Assembly (NCBI GenBank): GCA_030607235.1
Contig: JAUWEX010000013.1
Coordinates: 1 to 12,308 of the forward strand
DNA: 12,308 nt
Source: Planctomycetota bacterium
GTDB lineage: Bacteria; Planctomycetota; B129-G9
Direction: 5' to 3'
The notes below the pieces were generated by a model, which was not told the origin of the DNA, did not search any database, and worked only from the letters and a program-made list of their open reading frames with translations. Both the position numbers and the translations under genes were made by a program. This document shows positions 1-7,312 of the stretch, one piece after another. Numbering within the stretch: position 1 is the stretch's first letter; each line of letters starts with the position of its first letter.

Positions 1-626
1 GTGTAGGCCTCGTCGGAGGCGATTACGATGTCGTTTTTTCTGCCGAATTCGATCACGCGCTTGAAGAACTCCGGCGGCGCGATCCTGCCGGTCGGGCTGT
101 TGGGGTAGTTGATCCACATCAGTTTGGTTTTTTTGCATACCTCCGCCGGAATCGCGTCGAGGTCAATGAGAAAATCGTTCTCTTCGAGAATCGGCACATG
201 GTAGGGCACGCCCTCGGCGAACATCGTCCCGCGTGTGTAGGGCGGGTAGCCGGGCGTGGGGATGATGACCACGTCGCCGGGGTTGATGACGGCCTCGTGG
301 AAGTTGAACACCGCTTCTTTAGATCCGATCGAGGAGTTGATTTCGGTGTCGGGGTTTAGTTCGACACCGAAGCGACTCTTGTTCCAGCGTGCCACTTCCG
401 CGCGATACTCCGGCGCGCCCGCGTAACTGGGATAGCCCGCTGCCGCCCGGTTTTTGGCTGCTTTGCACAGCGCCTCGATGATTAAATCAGGCGTAGGCTG
501 GGCCGGATCACCGACCCCGAAGTCCACCGGCGTGATGCCGCGCTGTTTGAGTTTAGCGACCTCGTTATCGACCTCGGCGAATGCGTAAGCGCCGATTGAT
601 TGCACTCGCTTGGATGGTGTAAACAT
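1..626 (-). CDS. LL-diaminopimelate aminotransferase-like class I/II aminotransferase, 5' part
   Basis: This is the N-terminal 208 codons of a PLP-dependent fold-type I aminotransferase; the rest, including the PLP-binding Lys, lies beyond base 1. Visible motifs are GVGDPAQPTP (res 37-46), GSKE (101-104), NPGDVVIIPTPGYPPY (115-130), NYPNSPTG (173-180) with the family Asn at 176, and DEAY (205-208), whose Asp contacts the pyridine nitrogen of PLP. GSKE followed by a hydrophobic stretch and PTPGYP resembles DapL-type LL-diaminopimelate aminotransferases, which make LL-DAP directly from tetrahydrodipicolinate for lysine and peptidoglycan synthesis. Related DapC or alanine/aspartate-type enzymes cannot be excluded without the C-terminal half. 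The ATG at 626 follows a CGGAG ribosome-binding site and lies 15 bases after the stop of the upstream CDF gene, so the two are probably co-transcribed. Family call firm; substrate inferred. Confidence 0.85.
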   Translation of the reverse strand, partial: MFTPSKRVQSIGAYAFAEVDNEVAKLKQRGITPVDFGVGDPAQPTPDLIIEALCKAAKNRAAAGYPSYAGAPEYRAEVARWNKSRFGVELNPDTEINSSIGSKEAVFNFHEAVINPGDVVIIPTPGYPPYTRGTMFAEGVPYHVPILEENDFLIDLDAIPAEVCKKTKLMWINYPNSPTGRIAPPEFFKRVIEFGRKNDIVIASDEAY

Positions 627-641
627 TTTTGCTCCGTGTGT

Positions 642-1541
642 TCAAATTACGTTGGTGTCCGTTTTTTCTCCGAACGGCTCAACGTGCACCAGCACGCCTT
701 TGGCCGCTGCCATCGATTTTATTATCTTCCATTTGACCGCCCTGGCGATTTCGTGGCCGTCTTTCACGGTCAGGTGCGGATCTACTTCGATGTGAATATC
801 GACGTAGAGATCGATTCCGCTTTTGCGGGCGCGGACCTGTTCGACTTCCAGCACGCCGTCAATTCCGGCGGCGATTTCGCGCACCTGTTCGATCGTGTCC
901 GCTGGCGCGGCGCCGTCCATCAGTTCGTTCCAGGTTTTAAGCAGCAGTTTCACGCCCACGAAAAAGATGATCACTGCCACGACGACCGCAGCGATGTGGT
1001 CGAAGATCACCCATTCCTTGCCCAGGATCGCCACCAGCAGCAGACCCACCAGGACCGCTATCGAAGAGAAACTGTCCGAGCGGTGATGCCACGCGTCGGC
1101 TTCGACCGCTGTGCTGCCGGTCGCTTTTGCGACGCGCGATTTGTAGAAGAACATTCCTTCCTTGATGATGATCGACGCTATCACCGCCCAGATCGCCGCC
1201 GGGCCGGGCACGTAGTCGCGATGATGGACAAACATCCCGCAGATCGAATTGTACGCCAGTGCCACCGCCACGACGATCAGCACGATCGCCACGATCTTGC
1301 CGGTAATCGCCTCGGCGCGCCCGTGGCCGTATGGATGGCTCTTGTCGGCGGGCCTCGACGCGATAATCAGGCCGATAATCACCACCAGCGAAGTGCCGCA
1401 ATCGCTGAGCGAGTGCACGCCGTCAGCGCGCAGAGCCTCGCTTTGCGCCACGATGCCCACGGTGATCTTGCCGACGCCCAGCGCCAGGTTCACCGCCAGG
1501 CCGATCCATGTTGCGATCTTTGCTGTCTTGTATCCGTCCAT
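642..1541 (-). CDS. CDF-family divalent cation efflux transporter
   Basis: A 299-residue cation diffusion facilitator, close to the usual CDF length. These inner-membrane antiporters export Zn, Fe, Mn or similar ions in exchange for protons. About six hydrophobic segments occupy residues 8-201 and a cytoplasmic ferredoxin-like domain occupies about 205-290 (YVDIHIEVDP at 246-255, HVEPF at 286-290). Transport-site residues are seen as HSLSD on TM2 (His43, Asp47) and HHRSD on TM5 (His152, Asp156). HPYGHGR (69-75), typical of the family, follows TM2. The His-Asp/His-Asp arrangement differs from the Asp-Asp/His-Asp site of E. coli YiiP, but the metal cannot be assigned from it. The start lies 12 bases after the radical SAM stop and has no clear Shine-Dalgarno sequence, so translational coupling is likely. 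It is the middle gene of a three-gene minus-strand run; no functional link to its neighbours is evident. Confidence 0.93.
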   Translation of the reverse strand: MDGYKTAKIATWIGLAVNLALGVGKITVGIVAQSEALRADGVHSLSDCGTSLVVIIGLIIASRPADKSHPYGHGRAEAITGKIVAIVLIVVAVALAYNSICGMFVHHRDYVPGPAAIWAVIASIIIKEGMFFYKSRVAKATGSTAVEADAWHHRSDSFSSIAVLVGLLLVAILGKEWVIFDHIAAVVVAVIIFFVGVKLLLKTWNELMDGAAPADTIEQVREIAAGIDGVLEVEQVRARKSGIDLYVDIHIEVDPHLTVKDGHEIARAVKWKIIKSMAAAKGVLVHVEPFGEKTDTNVI

Positions 1542-1553
1542 GATTTTGCGGAA

Positions 1554-3269
1554 TCAGCGGTCGCTCATCGAGATACGCGACCACGGCAATACTTCCCCGG
1601 CCTCACGTTCGCGACAGGCGTAATCTTCGGGTTTCAGGCCGGTTTGGGCGAATGCGTCGAGCCATTTTTGGTAATCGAAACACTCCCTCCATCCATCCAG
1701 GCGGCAGCCCGCTCGCCACGCCTTCAGCACGACGGCTCCCAGCCGCCTGTCGCCGCGCGCGAAAACACCCTCGAGGATGCTCCGTTTGGGGTTGTGAAAT
1801 TTCAAATGAATTTTGTTCGAACGCACCTTGTCACGCAGGCGCCGCTGCGTCTCGTAAATTCGCTCAAGGCTGATCATGCGCACGCGCTCCAGCGGCGTGA
1901 AGGGCTTGGGCACGAAGGTCGATATCGCCGCGTTGATCCGCGCGGGGCCTTTGCCGATTTTGCGCCGCAGGCTGCTCGCCTGTTTTACGATTTCGACGAT
2001 AGCGTCTACGTCCTGCTCGGTCTCGCCGGGCAGGCCTATCATAAAATATAATTTCACCGTTTGCCAGCCCTGTCGATAGGCTTCTTCGAGCGCGGCGAAG
2101 AGGTCGTCGTTGCTGATGCGCTTGTTGATGCTGCGGCGCAGTTCGTCGGTGGCGGCTTCCGGTGCCATCGTCAGGCCGGACTTCCTCACGCGCTTGAGAT
2201 AGCGCGGCAGTTCGCGCAATTGCTCGTTTACGCGCAGAGAAGGCAGTGAGAGGTTGACCCCCAGCGGCGTGAATTCCGCTGAAATGCGTTCGAGTAGTTT
2301 CCCGAAATCGGGGTAGTCGCTGCTGCTCAGCGAAACCAGCGCGATTTCGTCGAAGCCGGTATTTTTGTAAGTTTCTCGCGCCAGCCGCAAGACCTCGTCG
2401 ATCGGCTGAACGCGGACGGGCCTCTTGATTCGCCCCGCCTGGCAGAACTTGCACCCGTTGGGACAGCCGCGCATGATTTCGATCACGATGCGATCGTGGA
2501 CCGCCTCGACAAAAGGGATGACCGGCTTTGTCGGCGCGGGGATGTTGGCAAAGGACTCCGCCAGCGCCCGCACGACCGCCTCCGGCGCGCCGTCTGCAGG
2601 CCGCAGATCGGCGAGTTTGCCGTCGCGGTAGAGCGGTTCGTAGTTGGCCGGCGCATAGAACGCCCGATCCGCCGCGCATACGGTCTTTACGAATTCGTCG
2701 CGCGTTGCGTACCGGCTGCGATGTCGTTTTACCGCCTCGACAAGTTTCTCCACGTTTGGCTCACCGTCGCCGACTACGAAGATGTCGATGAAATCCGCCA
2801 TCGGCTCGGGATTGAACACGCACGGCCCGCCCGCAACGATCAGCGCCTCGCTGGGGCCGCGATCCTCGCGCCGTAGCGGTATCCCCGCCAGGTCGAGCAT
2901 GTTGAGCACGGTTGTGAAGCACATCTCGTATTGCAGCGAAAAACCGACGATATCGAAATCCCGCACGGGCCGCCGCGATTCGAGCGAAAACAACGGCACG
3001 CCGTTGTCGCGCATCAGCCGCTCCATATCGATCCACGGTGCGAAGACGCGCTCCGCCGCCGTGTCAGGCCTGTTGTTGAGTATGGAGTACAAAACCTGCA
3101 AACCCAGATGCGACATGCCGATCGCATAAGTGTCGGGGAACGCCAGCGCGACCGAGACGTCGACCGTCCGCGGGTCTTTCGTTACGGAGTTCACCTCGCC
3201 GCCGATGTACTGGCCGGGGGAACTCGTCAGCGGCAGGATGCGCTCAAGTTTTTCGGAAATCTCGTTCAT
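1554..3269 (-). CDS. TIGR03960-type radical SAM protein (B12-binding-like N-terminus)
   Basis: A 571-residue radical SAM protein. The [4Fe-4S] motif is CPNGCKFC with Cys269, Cys273 and Cys276, a CxxxCxxC spacing. The N-terminus (PGQYIGGEVNSV at 18-29, then FPDTYAIGMSHLGLQVLY) and the segment AGGPCVFNPEP with VVGDGE (146-170) resemble the cobalamin-binding-like region found in this family. The core continues through SLPSLR (341-346), LTMAPEAATDELRR (366-379) and KLYFMIGLPGET (406-417). I recognise this as the TIGR03960 family, whose reaction is unknown to me. In many genomes it is fused to, or followed by, a TIGR03936/DUF2344 domain. Here the protein ends at 571 residues and the next gene is a CDF transporter, so no such partner is visible. 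It leads the three-gene minus-strand run, 12 bases ahead of the CDF gene. No Shine-Dalgarno sequence precedes its ATG. Confidence 0.87.
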   Translation of the reverse strand: MNEISEKLERILPLTSSPGQYIGGEVNSVTKDPRTVDVSVALAFPDTYAIGMSHLGLQVLYSILNNRPDTAAERVFAPWIDMERLMRDNGVPLFSLESRRPVRDFDIVGFSLQYEMCFTTVLNMLDLAGIPLRREDRGPSEALIVAGGPCVFNPEPMADFIDIFVVGDGEPNVEKLVEAVKRHRSRYATRDEFVKTVCAADRAFYAPANYEPLYRDGKLADLRPADGAPEAVVRALAESFANIPAPTKPVIPFVEAVHDRIVIEIMRGCPNGCKFCQAGRIKRPVRVQPIDEVLRLARETYKNTGFDEIALVSLSSSDYPDFGKLLERISAEFTPLGVNLSLPSLRVNEQLRELPRYLKRVRKSGLTMAPEAATDELRRSINKRISNDDLFAALEEAYRQGWQTVKLYFMIGLPGETEQDVDAIVEIVKQASSLRRKIGKGPARINAAISTFVPKPFTPLERVRMISLERIYETQRRLRDKVRSNKIHLKFHNPKRSILEGVFARGDRRLGAVVLKAWRAGCRLDGWRECFDYQKWLDAFAQTGLKPEDYACREREAGEVLPWSRISMSDR

Positions 3270-3291
3270 GGCATAGTTTTTTGGGAGGCCA

Positions 3292-3319
3292 ATTATAACG
3301 CTCGCCCTGCATTATGCAA
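3292..3319 (-). promoter_or_regulatory. Sigma-70-like promoter for the radical SAM / CDF / aminotransferase run
   Basis: On the minus strand TTGCAT (3314-3319) and a perfect TATAAT (3292-3297) are separated by 16 bases. Transcription would start near 3285, only about 16 bases before the radical SAM ATG at 3269. The leader would carry no Shine-Dalgarno sequence. The box match is seen; promoter activity is inferred. Confidence 0.6.
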
Positions 3320-3406
3320 CTCTAATGGGGCTGGTGGTCGAAAGCGCCGGGTGTTTTTGTTATGATAGCGTTTTAACGTGTTTTATCGCTCAATCGGAGA
3401 AAAAAT

Positions 3407-4018
3407 ATGCCGTGGTGGTTACAGATGATCGTCTGCGCGCTGGCGGGCGCGTTTATCGGATACGCGACTAACTGGCTGGCGATTCGCATGTTGTTTCGAC
3501 CCCGCCGGCGTATCAAAATCGGTCCGTTTTCACTTCATGGCATGATCCCCGCGCGCCGCAAGGTCTTTGCCGAAAAAATCGCCCATGTCGTCGAGAGCGA
3601 ACTTATCTCGCACCACGACGTTTCCGCTGTTTTGGGCAGCGACAAGGTGCGCGACCGGATCATCGCGGCCTGCGATGAGAGGATCGACCTCGTAATCAAG
3701 GAAAAACTCTATACCCATGGCGCGCTGATCAGCAGCATCATGCCTTTCGAGGCGATCGCTGCGAAAATCAAGGAGATGTTCGTCGAGCAGATCGCCGGCA
3801 TATTGCCCGAGATCATCGACGCCTTCAAGGGCGATCTCGAAGAGACGATGAATGTGCGCGGGATGGTTGCGGAGAAAATCGAGGGCTTCGAGACCGAAAA
3901 ACTCGAGCGCATCGTTCTCGACGTCGCCAAAAAGGAACTGCGCCACATCGAGGTGCTGGGCGGGATCCTCGGCGCGGTCATAGGCATAGTGCAGTTCGGG
4001 ATAATCCGCCTGTTTTAG
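3407..4018 (+). CDS. DUF445-family membrane protein (YheB-like), short form
   Basis: A 203-residue DUF445 protein of unknown biochemical role. The N-terminal membrane segment (about res 4-27) runs into the family hallmark GYATNWLAIRMLFRP (18-32), then GMIPARR (45-51) and a long helical, charged middle. A second hydrophobic segment follows at about 182-200 (LGGILGAVIGIVQFGII), preceded by KKELRHIEVLGG. Both ends are therefore membrane-anchored with a soluble helical domain between. It is shorter than B. subtilis YheB, which I recall at about 375 residues, but both conserved ends are present, so it looks like a compact version and not a truncation. The ATG follows GGAGA at 3396-3400 with a 6-base spacer. 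A weak TATGAT at 3361-3366 could be its -10 box. It is divergent from the radical SAM gene and ends 10 bases from the convergent copA. Confidence 0.88.
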   Translation: MPWWLQMIVCALAGAFIGYATNWLAIRMLFRPRRRIKIGPFSLHGMIPARRKVFAEKIAHVVESELISHHDVSAVLGSDKVRDRIIAACDERIDLVIKEKLYTHGALISSIMPFEAIAAKIKEMFVEQIAGILPEIIDAFKGDLEETMNVRGMVAEKIEGFETEKLERIVLDVAKKELRHIEVLGGILGAVIGIVQFGIIRLF

Positions 4019-4028
4019 CCTCGCGCGT

Positions 4029-6188
4029 CTAGTGTTGTTTTGTGGCGAAGCGACGCAGTCGCAGCGAATTCGCCACGACCGATACGCTGCTCATTGCCAT
4101 CGCGCCAGCAGCGATCATCGGATCCAGTTTGCCCAGCGCGGCTATGGGAATCGCCAGTATGTTGTAGGCGAATGCCCAAAACAGGTTCTGGCGTATCGTG
4201 CGGATTGTGCTGCGGCTCAACTGGATCGCCGTGGCGACTTTTGCGATGTTGCCCTTGACGAGCGTGATCGAGGCGCTCTCCATCGCCACTTCCGTGCCGC
4301 CGCCCATCGCGAATCCGACGTTGGCCGCCGCCAGCGCGGGCGCATCGTTTATGCCGTCGCCAACCATGCCCACGATACGGCCTTTCGCCTTTTCTTTTTC
4401 GATCAACTCGATTTTGTCGTCGGGTCGCAACGCGCCGTAGGCCTCGATGATGCCGGTTTGCTTGCCGACCGCGCGCGTCGTAACGAGGTTGTCGCCGGAG
4501 GCCAGGATCGTGCGTATCCCCATTGCGCGCAACTCAGCCAGCGCCTGCGCGGACGATTCGCGGATGGGATCCGAAAACCCGATTACCGCCGCGGGTCGCC
4601 CGTCGATTCCCACGTATACGGCCGTGCCGCCGTCGATTTCGACTTCTTCGGCGATATGGTCGAGTCGGTCGACATCGACGCCGTTTTTTATTACGAACAT
4701 TCGTGTGCCCACGGCGATTTTGGATTCGCCTACTTTGCCGCTGATACCGCTGCCGGTGGTGGATTCGAAATTTTCCACTGCGCTGATTTTCAGGGAGCGT
4801 CCTTTCGCCTCCGCGAGCATGGCCTGTGCTATGGGGTGTTCCGAGTGCGATTCGCACGACGCGATCATCACCAGCATATCGTCCTCGGCGAATTCGGGCA
4901 TTGTTTTTATCGAAGTTACCTCCGGCCGGCCCTGCGTTACCGTACCGGTCTTGTCGAAGACGAGCGACTCGATTTTGTGCGCCATCTCCATGCTCTCGGC
5001 GTCTTTTATCAGGATGCCCAGTTTCGCGGCAACGCCCGTGGCGACCATAATGGCGGTAGGAGTGGCCAGTCCCATCGCGCAGGGGCAGGCTACCACCAGC
5101 ACAGCCACCGCCGCTTTTATCGAGTGTTCCGCGTCGCCGTCTATCGCTATCCACAGCACAAAAGTCAGCAGTGCCAGCGCCACTACCACCGGCACAAAAA
5201 CGCCCGCGACCTTGTCGGCGAGGCGCTGCACGGGCGAGCGCGAGATCTGGGCCTGTTCGACCATGCGTACGATGTTGGCCAGCACCGTGTCCTGGCCGAC
5301 CCTGCTGGCCCGCATGATAAAACTGTTGGCGCGGTTGATCGTCGCGCCGATGACCTCGTCGCCGGCGTGTTTGCCGACCGGCATGCTTTCGCCGGTGATC
5401 ATCGATTCGTCGATGCTGGCTTGGCCTTCCACGATTGCGCCGTCGGTGGGCACTTTGCCGCCGGGCTTGACCAGCAGAATGTCGTCGGGGCTGATTTTGG
5501 CGACCGGAACCTGGACCCAGTTCTCGCCGCGCCGCAGCCATGCGACCGGCGGCTGGAGATTGATCAGTTCCCAAATCGCGCCGGTGGCGCGGGACTTGGC
5601 TTTGGCTTCGAGAAAACGGCCCAGAAGTATCAGCGTAACTATCATCGCCGCCGTGGCAAATAGCAGATGGCCGGGCTCCATTTGCAAAACGACGCGCATT
5701 GTGCTGTACGCGAAGGCCGTAAAGGCGCCGGTTGCCACGAGCGTGTCCATGTTGGCTTGGCGGTGTCGCAGCAGCGCCACGGTTCTTATGAAGAACGAAC
5801 GCCCGGGTACGGCGAGTATTACCGCCGCGAGCAACATTTGAATATTGTCGCCGTTTTCCAATTCGATGTCGAAGAAGTGGATTATCGTCAGGGGCACGGC
5901 CAGAAGCAGCGCGATGAGGAAGTTGGCGAGTTCTTTTTTCGCGCCGGGTTTTTTGGTGGGGCGGCCGACGGCGAGTTGCGCCTTGTAGCCGATGCTTTTG
6001 ACGGCGGCTATCAAAACTTCGGCAGGGACCTCGGTTTTTACGGTCGCCGTGTGCGAGGTGAGGTTGACCGTGGCGTTTTCCACGCCTTCGACTTCCTTGA
6101 GGGCCTTCTCGACGCGGGCGACACACGAGGCGCACGACATGTTTTTGATGTCGAGCAAAACCGTGCGGGTTGTTTCGTTGGCAGTCAT
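4029..6188 (-). CDS. copA: Copper-exporting P1B-type ATPase CopA
   Basis: A 719-residue Cu(I)-exporting P-type ATPase of the cytoplasmic membrane, counted from the ATG at 6188. One N-terminal HMA domain carries the CASC metal-binding pair (Cys19, Cys22). Other landmarks are TGES of the actuator domain (265-268), CPC in TM6 (368-370), the phosphorylated Asp in DKTGT (412-416), the HP dipeptide of the nucleotide domain (451-452) and GDGIND (610-615). YN in TM7 (675-676) and MxxSS in TM8 (697-701), together with CPC, define the Cu(I) subtype. The frame is open upstream to a TTG at 6248 that abuts the stop of the HMA gene, adding 20 His/Lys/Glu-rich residues. I chose the ATG because GGA lies seven bases before it and nothing ribosome-binding-like precedes the TTG. 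It is downstream of, and probably co-transcribed with, the small HMA gene. Confidence 0.95.
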   Translation of the reverse strand: MTANETTRTVLLDIKNMSCASCVARVEKALKEVEGVENATVNLTSHTATVKTEVPAEVLIAAVKSIGYKAQLAVGRPTKKPGAKKELANFLIALLLAVPLTIIHFFDIELENGDNIQMLLAAVILAVPGRSFFIRTVALLRHRQANMDTLVATGAFTAFAYSTMRVVLQMEPGHLLFATAAMIVTLILLGRFLEAKAKSRATGAIWELINLQPPVAWLRRGENWVQVPVAKISPDDILLVKPGGKVPTDGAIVEGQASIDESMITGESMPVGKHAGDEVIGATINRANSFIMRASRVGQDTVLANIVRMVEQAQISRSPVQRLADKVAGVFVPVVVALALLTFVLWIAIDGDAEHSIKAAVAVLVVACPCAMGLATPTAIMVATGVAAKLGILIKDAESMEMAHKIESLVFDKTGTVTQGRPEVTSIKTMPEFAEDDMLVMIASCESHSEHPIAQAMLAEAKGRSLKISAVENFESTTGSGISGKVGESKIAVGTRMFVIKNGVDVDRLDHIAEEVEIDGGTAVYVGIDGRPAAVIGFSDPIRESSAQALAELRAMGIRTILASGDNLVTTRAVGKQTGIIEAYGALRPDDKIELIEKEKAKGRIVGMVGDGINDAPALAAANVGFAMGGGTEVAMESASITLVKGNIAKVATAIQLSRSTIRTIRQNLFWAFAYNILAIPIAALGKLDPMIAAGAMAMSSVSVVANSLRLRRFATKQH
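4042..4076. other. Bulged hairpin at the convergent 3' ends of the DUF445 gene and copA
   Basis: GTGGCGAA (4042-4049) pairs with TTCGCCAC (4069-4076), and just inside it GCGAC (4050-4054) pairs with GTCGC (4058-4062) around GCA. This leaves a six-base bulge on one side, 13 pairs in all. It lies over the last codons of copA and just past the DUF445 stop. Neither strand has a following T-run, so it is not a classical terminator, but no other one is visible between these genes, which end 10 bases apart. The pairing is seen; a transcript-end role is inferred. Confidence 0.4.
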
Positions 6189-6248
6189 ATTTGTTTCCGC
6201 TTTATGCACTTTCTCCGGTGCTTCAGTCGTGTGGTGTGGTTTGTGCAA

Positions 6249-6458
6249 TCAGTGTGCTTCAAATCCGAGATCCGTAATTGCGCGAACGATGGCCTCGCGG
6301 CTGATTTCCGCCACGTTGAATACCACGGTAACGACGCGGGCTTCGAGGTTGGTCGTCGCGAAATCCACGCCTTTGCTGTTTGTCAGGATGTTGTCTATTT
6401 TTTCCGCGCATTGCCTGCCGGACAAGCCTGCAACCGATATAACCGTTGTTTCGATCAT
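6249..6458 (-). CDS. Small HMA-fold protein, CopZ-like, with degenerate metal site
   Basis: A 69-residue protein consisting of a single heavy-metal-associated domain, the size of a free copper chaperone such as CopZ. The beta-alpha-beta-beta-alpha-beta pattern is readable: TTVISVAGLS, a helix, SKGVDFATTNLEARVVTVVFN, a helix, then ITDLGFEAH. The metal-binding loop, normally GMxCxxC, reads GLSGRQC. The first Cys is Gly14 (codon GGC, one base from Cys TGC) and only Cys17 remains. It could bind Cu(I) weakly through one thiol, act as a dimer, or be a regulatory or decaying chaperone; none of these can be decided here. Two TTG codons lie in frame upstream (to 6473) but the ATG at 6458 is preferred. 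It leads directly into copA, so delivery to or modulation of that pump is the natural inference. Confidence 0.8.
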   Translation of the reverse strand: MIETTVISVAGLSGRQCAEKIDNILTNSKGVDFATTNLEARVVTVVFNVAEISREAIVRAITDLGFEAH

Positions 6459-6518
6459 TTTTTGTTTCAACAAATATTGATTTACGATGGTGTTCTGAAT
6501 ATAACTTAACGTACCGTG

Positions 6519-6546
6519 ATGATACCACGAAACGAGGGTTTTTCAA
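6519..6546 (-). promoter_or_regulatory. Putative promoter of the HMA-copA pair
   Basis: On the minus strand TTGAAA (6541-6546) and TATCAT (6519-6524) are spaced by 16 bases, giving a start near 6512 and a leader of about 54 bases to the ATG at 6458. A plus-strand TTGACT (6549-6554) next to it could be a -35 box for nth, but no good -10 follows. No convincing CueR- or CsoR-type dyad was seen. Confidence 0.45.
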
Positions 6547-6598
6547 GTTTGACTATCGCGCGGATTGCGTTGTTCGTTTGAGAAATTTTTTTTCCGAT

Positions 6599-6604
6599 GG
6601 AGGA
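6599..6604 (+). promoter_or_regulatory. Ribosome-binding site deciding the nth start
   Basis: GGAGGA precedes the ATG at 6609 by four bases. It overlaps another in-frame ATG at 6597, which itself has only a T-run upstream. This favours initiation at 6609. Confidence 0.65.
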
Positions 6605-6608
6605 ATTT

Positions 6609-7256
6609 ATGGCAGGGACGGTTGATGTGCAAGAGAAAAGACGAATCGCCCGTATTCGCGCGATTCTGCGCAGGGACTACCCCGAGGCTCACTCTCCGCT
6701 GCATTATTCCAATGCGCTGGAGATTCTCGTGGCGACGATCCTTGCGGCGCAGTGCACCGACAAGCGCGTCAACCTCACGACTCCGGCCTTGTTCGCGCGC
6801 TTTAAGACTCCCGCGGATTACGCCGCCGCCGGGCAGGGGGAACTGGAAGGGATGATTCATTCGTGCGGGTTTTACCGCAACAAGGCCAGTGCTATTCGGA
6901 AGTGCTGCGCGGTTATCGTCGAGCGCCACGGTGGGCGCGTGCCCGATACGATGGATCAACTCGTGGCGTTGCCCGGGATAGGCCGCAAGTCCGCCAACCT
7001 GATTCTGTCGTGCGCATACGACAAACCCGGGATTATCGTCGATACTCACGTGAAGCGCATTTCCGCGCGGCTGGGACTGACCGCCGAGACCAATCCCGAC
7101 AAGATCGAGACCGATCTTATCGCGGTGATTCCGCGAAAAGAGAGGGCGTTATTTTCGTACAGGGTCGCCGATCATGGCAGGGTGGTGTGTCTGGCGCGTT
7201 CGCCGTGCTGTGGGGTGTGTTCGCTTGCCGAGTTGTGTCCTTCGGCGGTCCCGTAA
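6609..7256 (+). CDS. nth: Endonuclease III (DNA glycosylase/AP lyase)
   Basis: A 215-residue base-excision-repair enzyme that removes oxidised pyrimidines and nicks the resulting abasic site. The helix-hairpin-helix LPGIGRKSAN (121-130) carries the catalytic Lys127, and VDTHVKR (144-150) carries the catalytic Asp145. LAAQCTDKRVN (45-55) is the usual damaged-base pocket region. The C-terminal [4Fe-4S] ligands are Cys194, Cys201, Cys204 and Cys210 in the standard C-x6-C-x2-C-x5-C spacing; an extra Cys200 lies beside one of them. Length and domain order match E. coli Nth (211 residues). Starting at 6597 instead would add four residues. It is transcribed alone, divergent from the copper genes and convergent with the cold-shock gene, with a shared hairpin terminator after its stop. 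Confidence 0.96.
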   Translation: MAGTVDVQEKRRIARIRAILRRDYPEAHSPLHYSNALEILVATILAAQCTDKRVNLTTPALFARFKTPADYAAAGQGELEGMIHSCGFYRNKASAIRKCCAVIVERHGGRVPDTMDQLVALPGIGRKSANLILSCAYDKPGIIVDTHVKRISARLGLTAETNPDKIETDLIAVIPRKERALFSYRVADHGRVVCLARSPCCGVCSLAELCPSAVP

Positions 7257-7262
7257 TAGAAC

Positions 7263-7295
7263 ACGAGCCCCGGAGCGAACTCCGAGGCTCGTTTT
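7263..7295. terminator. Bidirectional terminator between nth and the cold-shock gene
   Basis: ACGAGCC-C-CGGAG (7263-7275) and CTCCG-A-GGCTCGT (7280-7292) form a 13-position stem around a four-base loop. Read on the plus strand it has one C-A mismatch and ends in TTTT, suiting nth. Read on the minus strand the mismatch becomes a U-G pair and the loop is UUCG, a very stable hairpin 20 bases after the cold-shock stop, though its U-tract is poor. It sits midway between the two convergent genes. Confidence 0.82.
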
Positions 7296-7312
7296 CGGTC
7301 GTTTAACGAGAT

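Noticed and set aside
600..2051. 483-codon open frame on the plus strand
   Set aside because: It is an antisense shadow of the CDF and radical SAM genes, rich in His/Arg/Asp with no recognisable domain.
4032..5841. Long plus-strand open frames (4032-5663 and 4447-5841) opposite copA
   Set aside because: They lie entirely antisense to a complete CopA with every motif intact; composition is shadow-like.
6555..6596. nth promoter
   Set aside because: A TTGACT is present at 6549-6554 but no acceptable -10 box follows at 16-18 bases.
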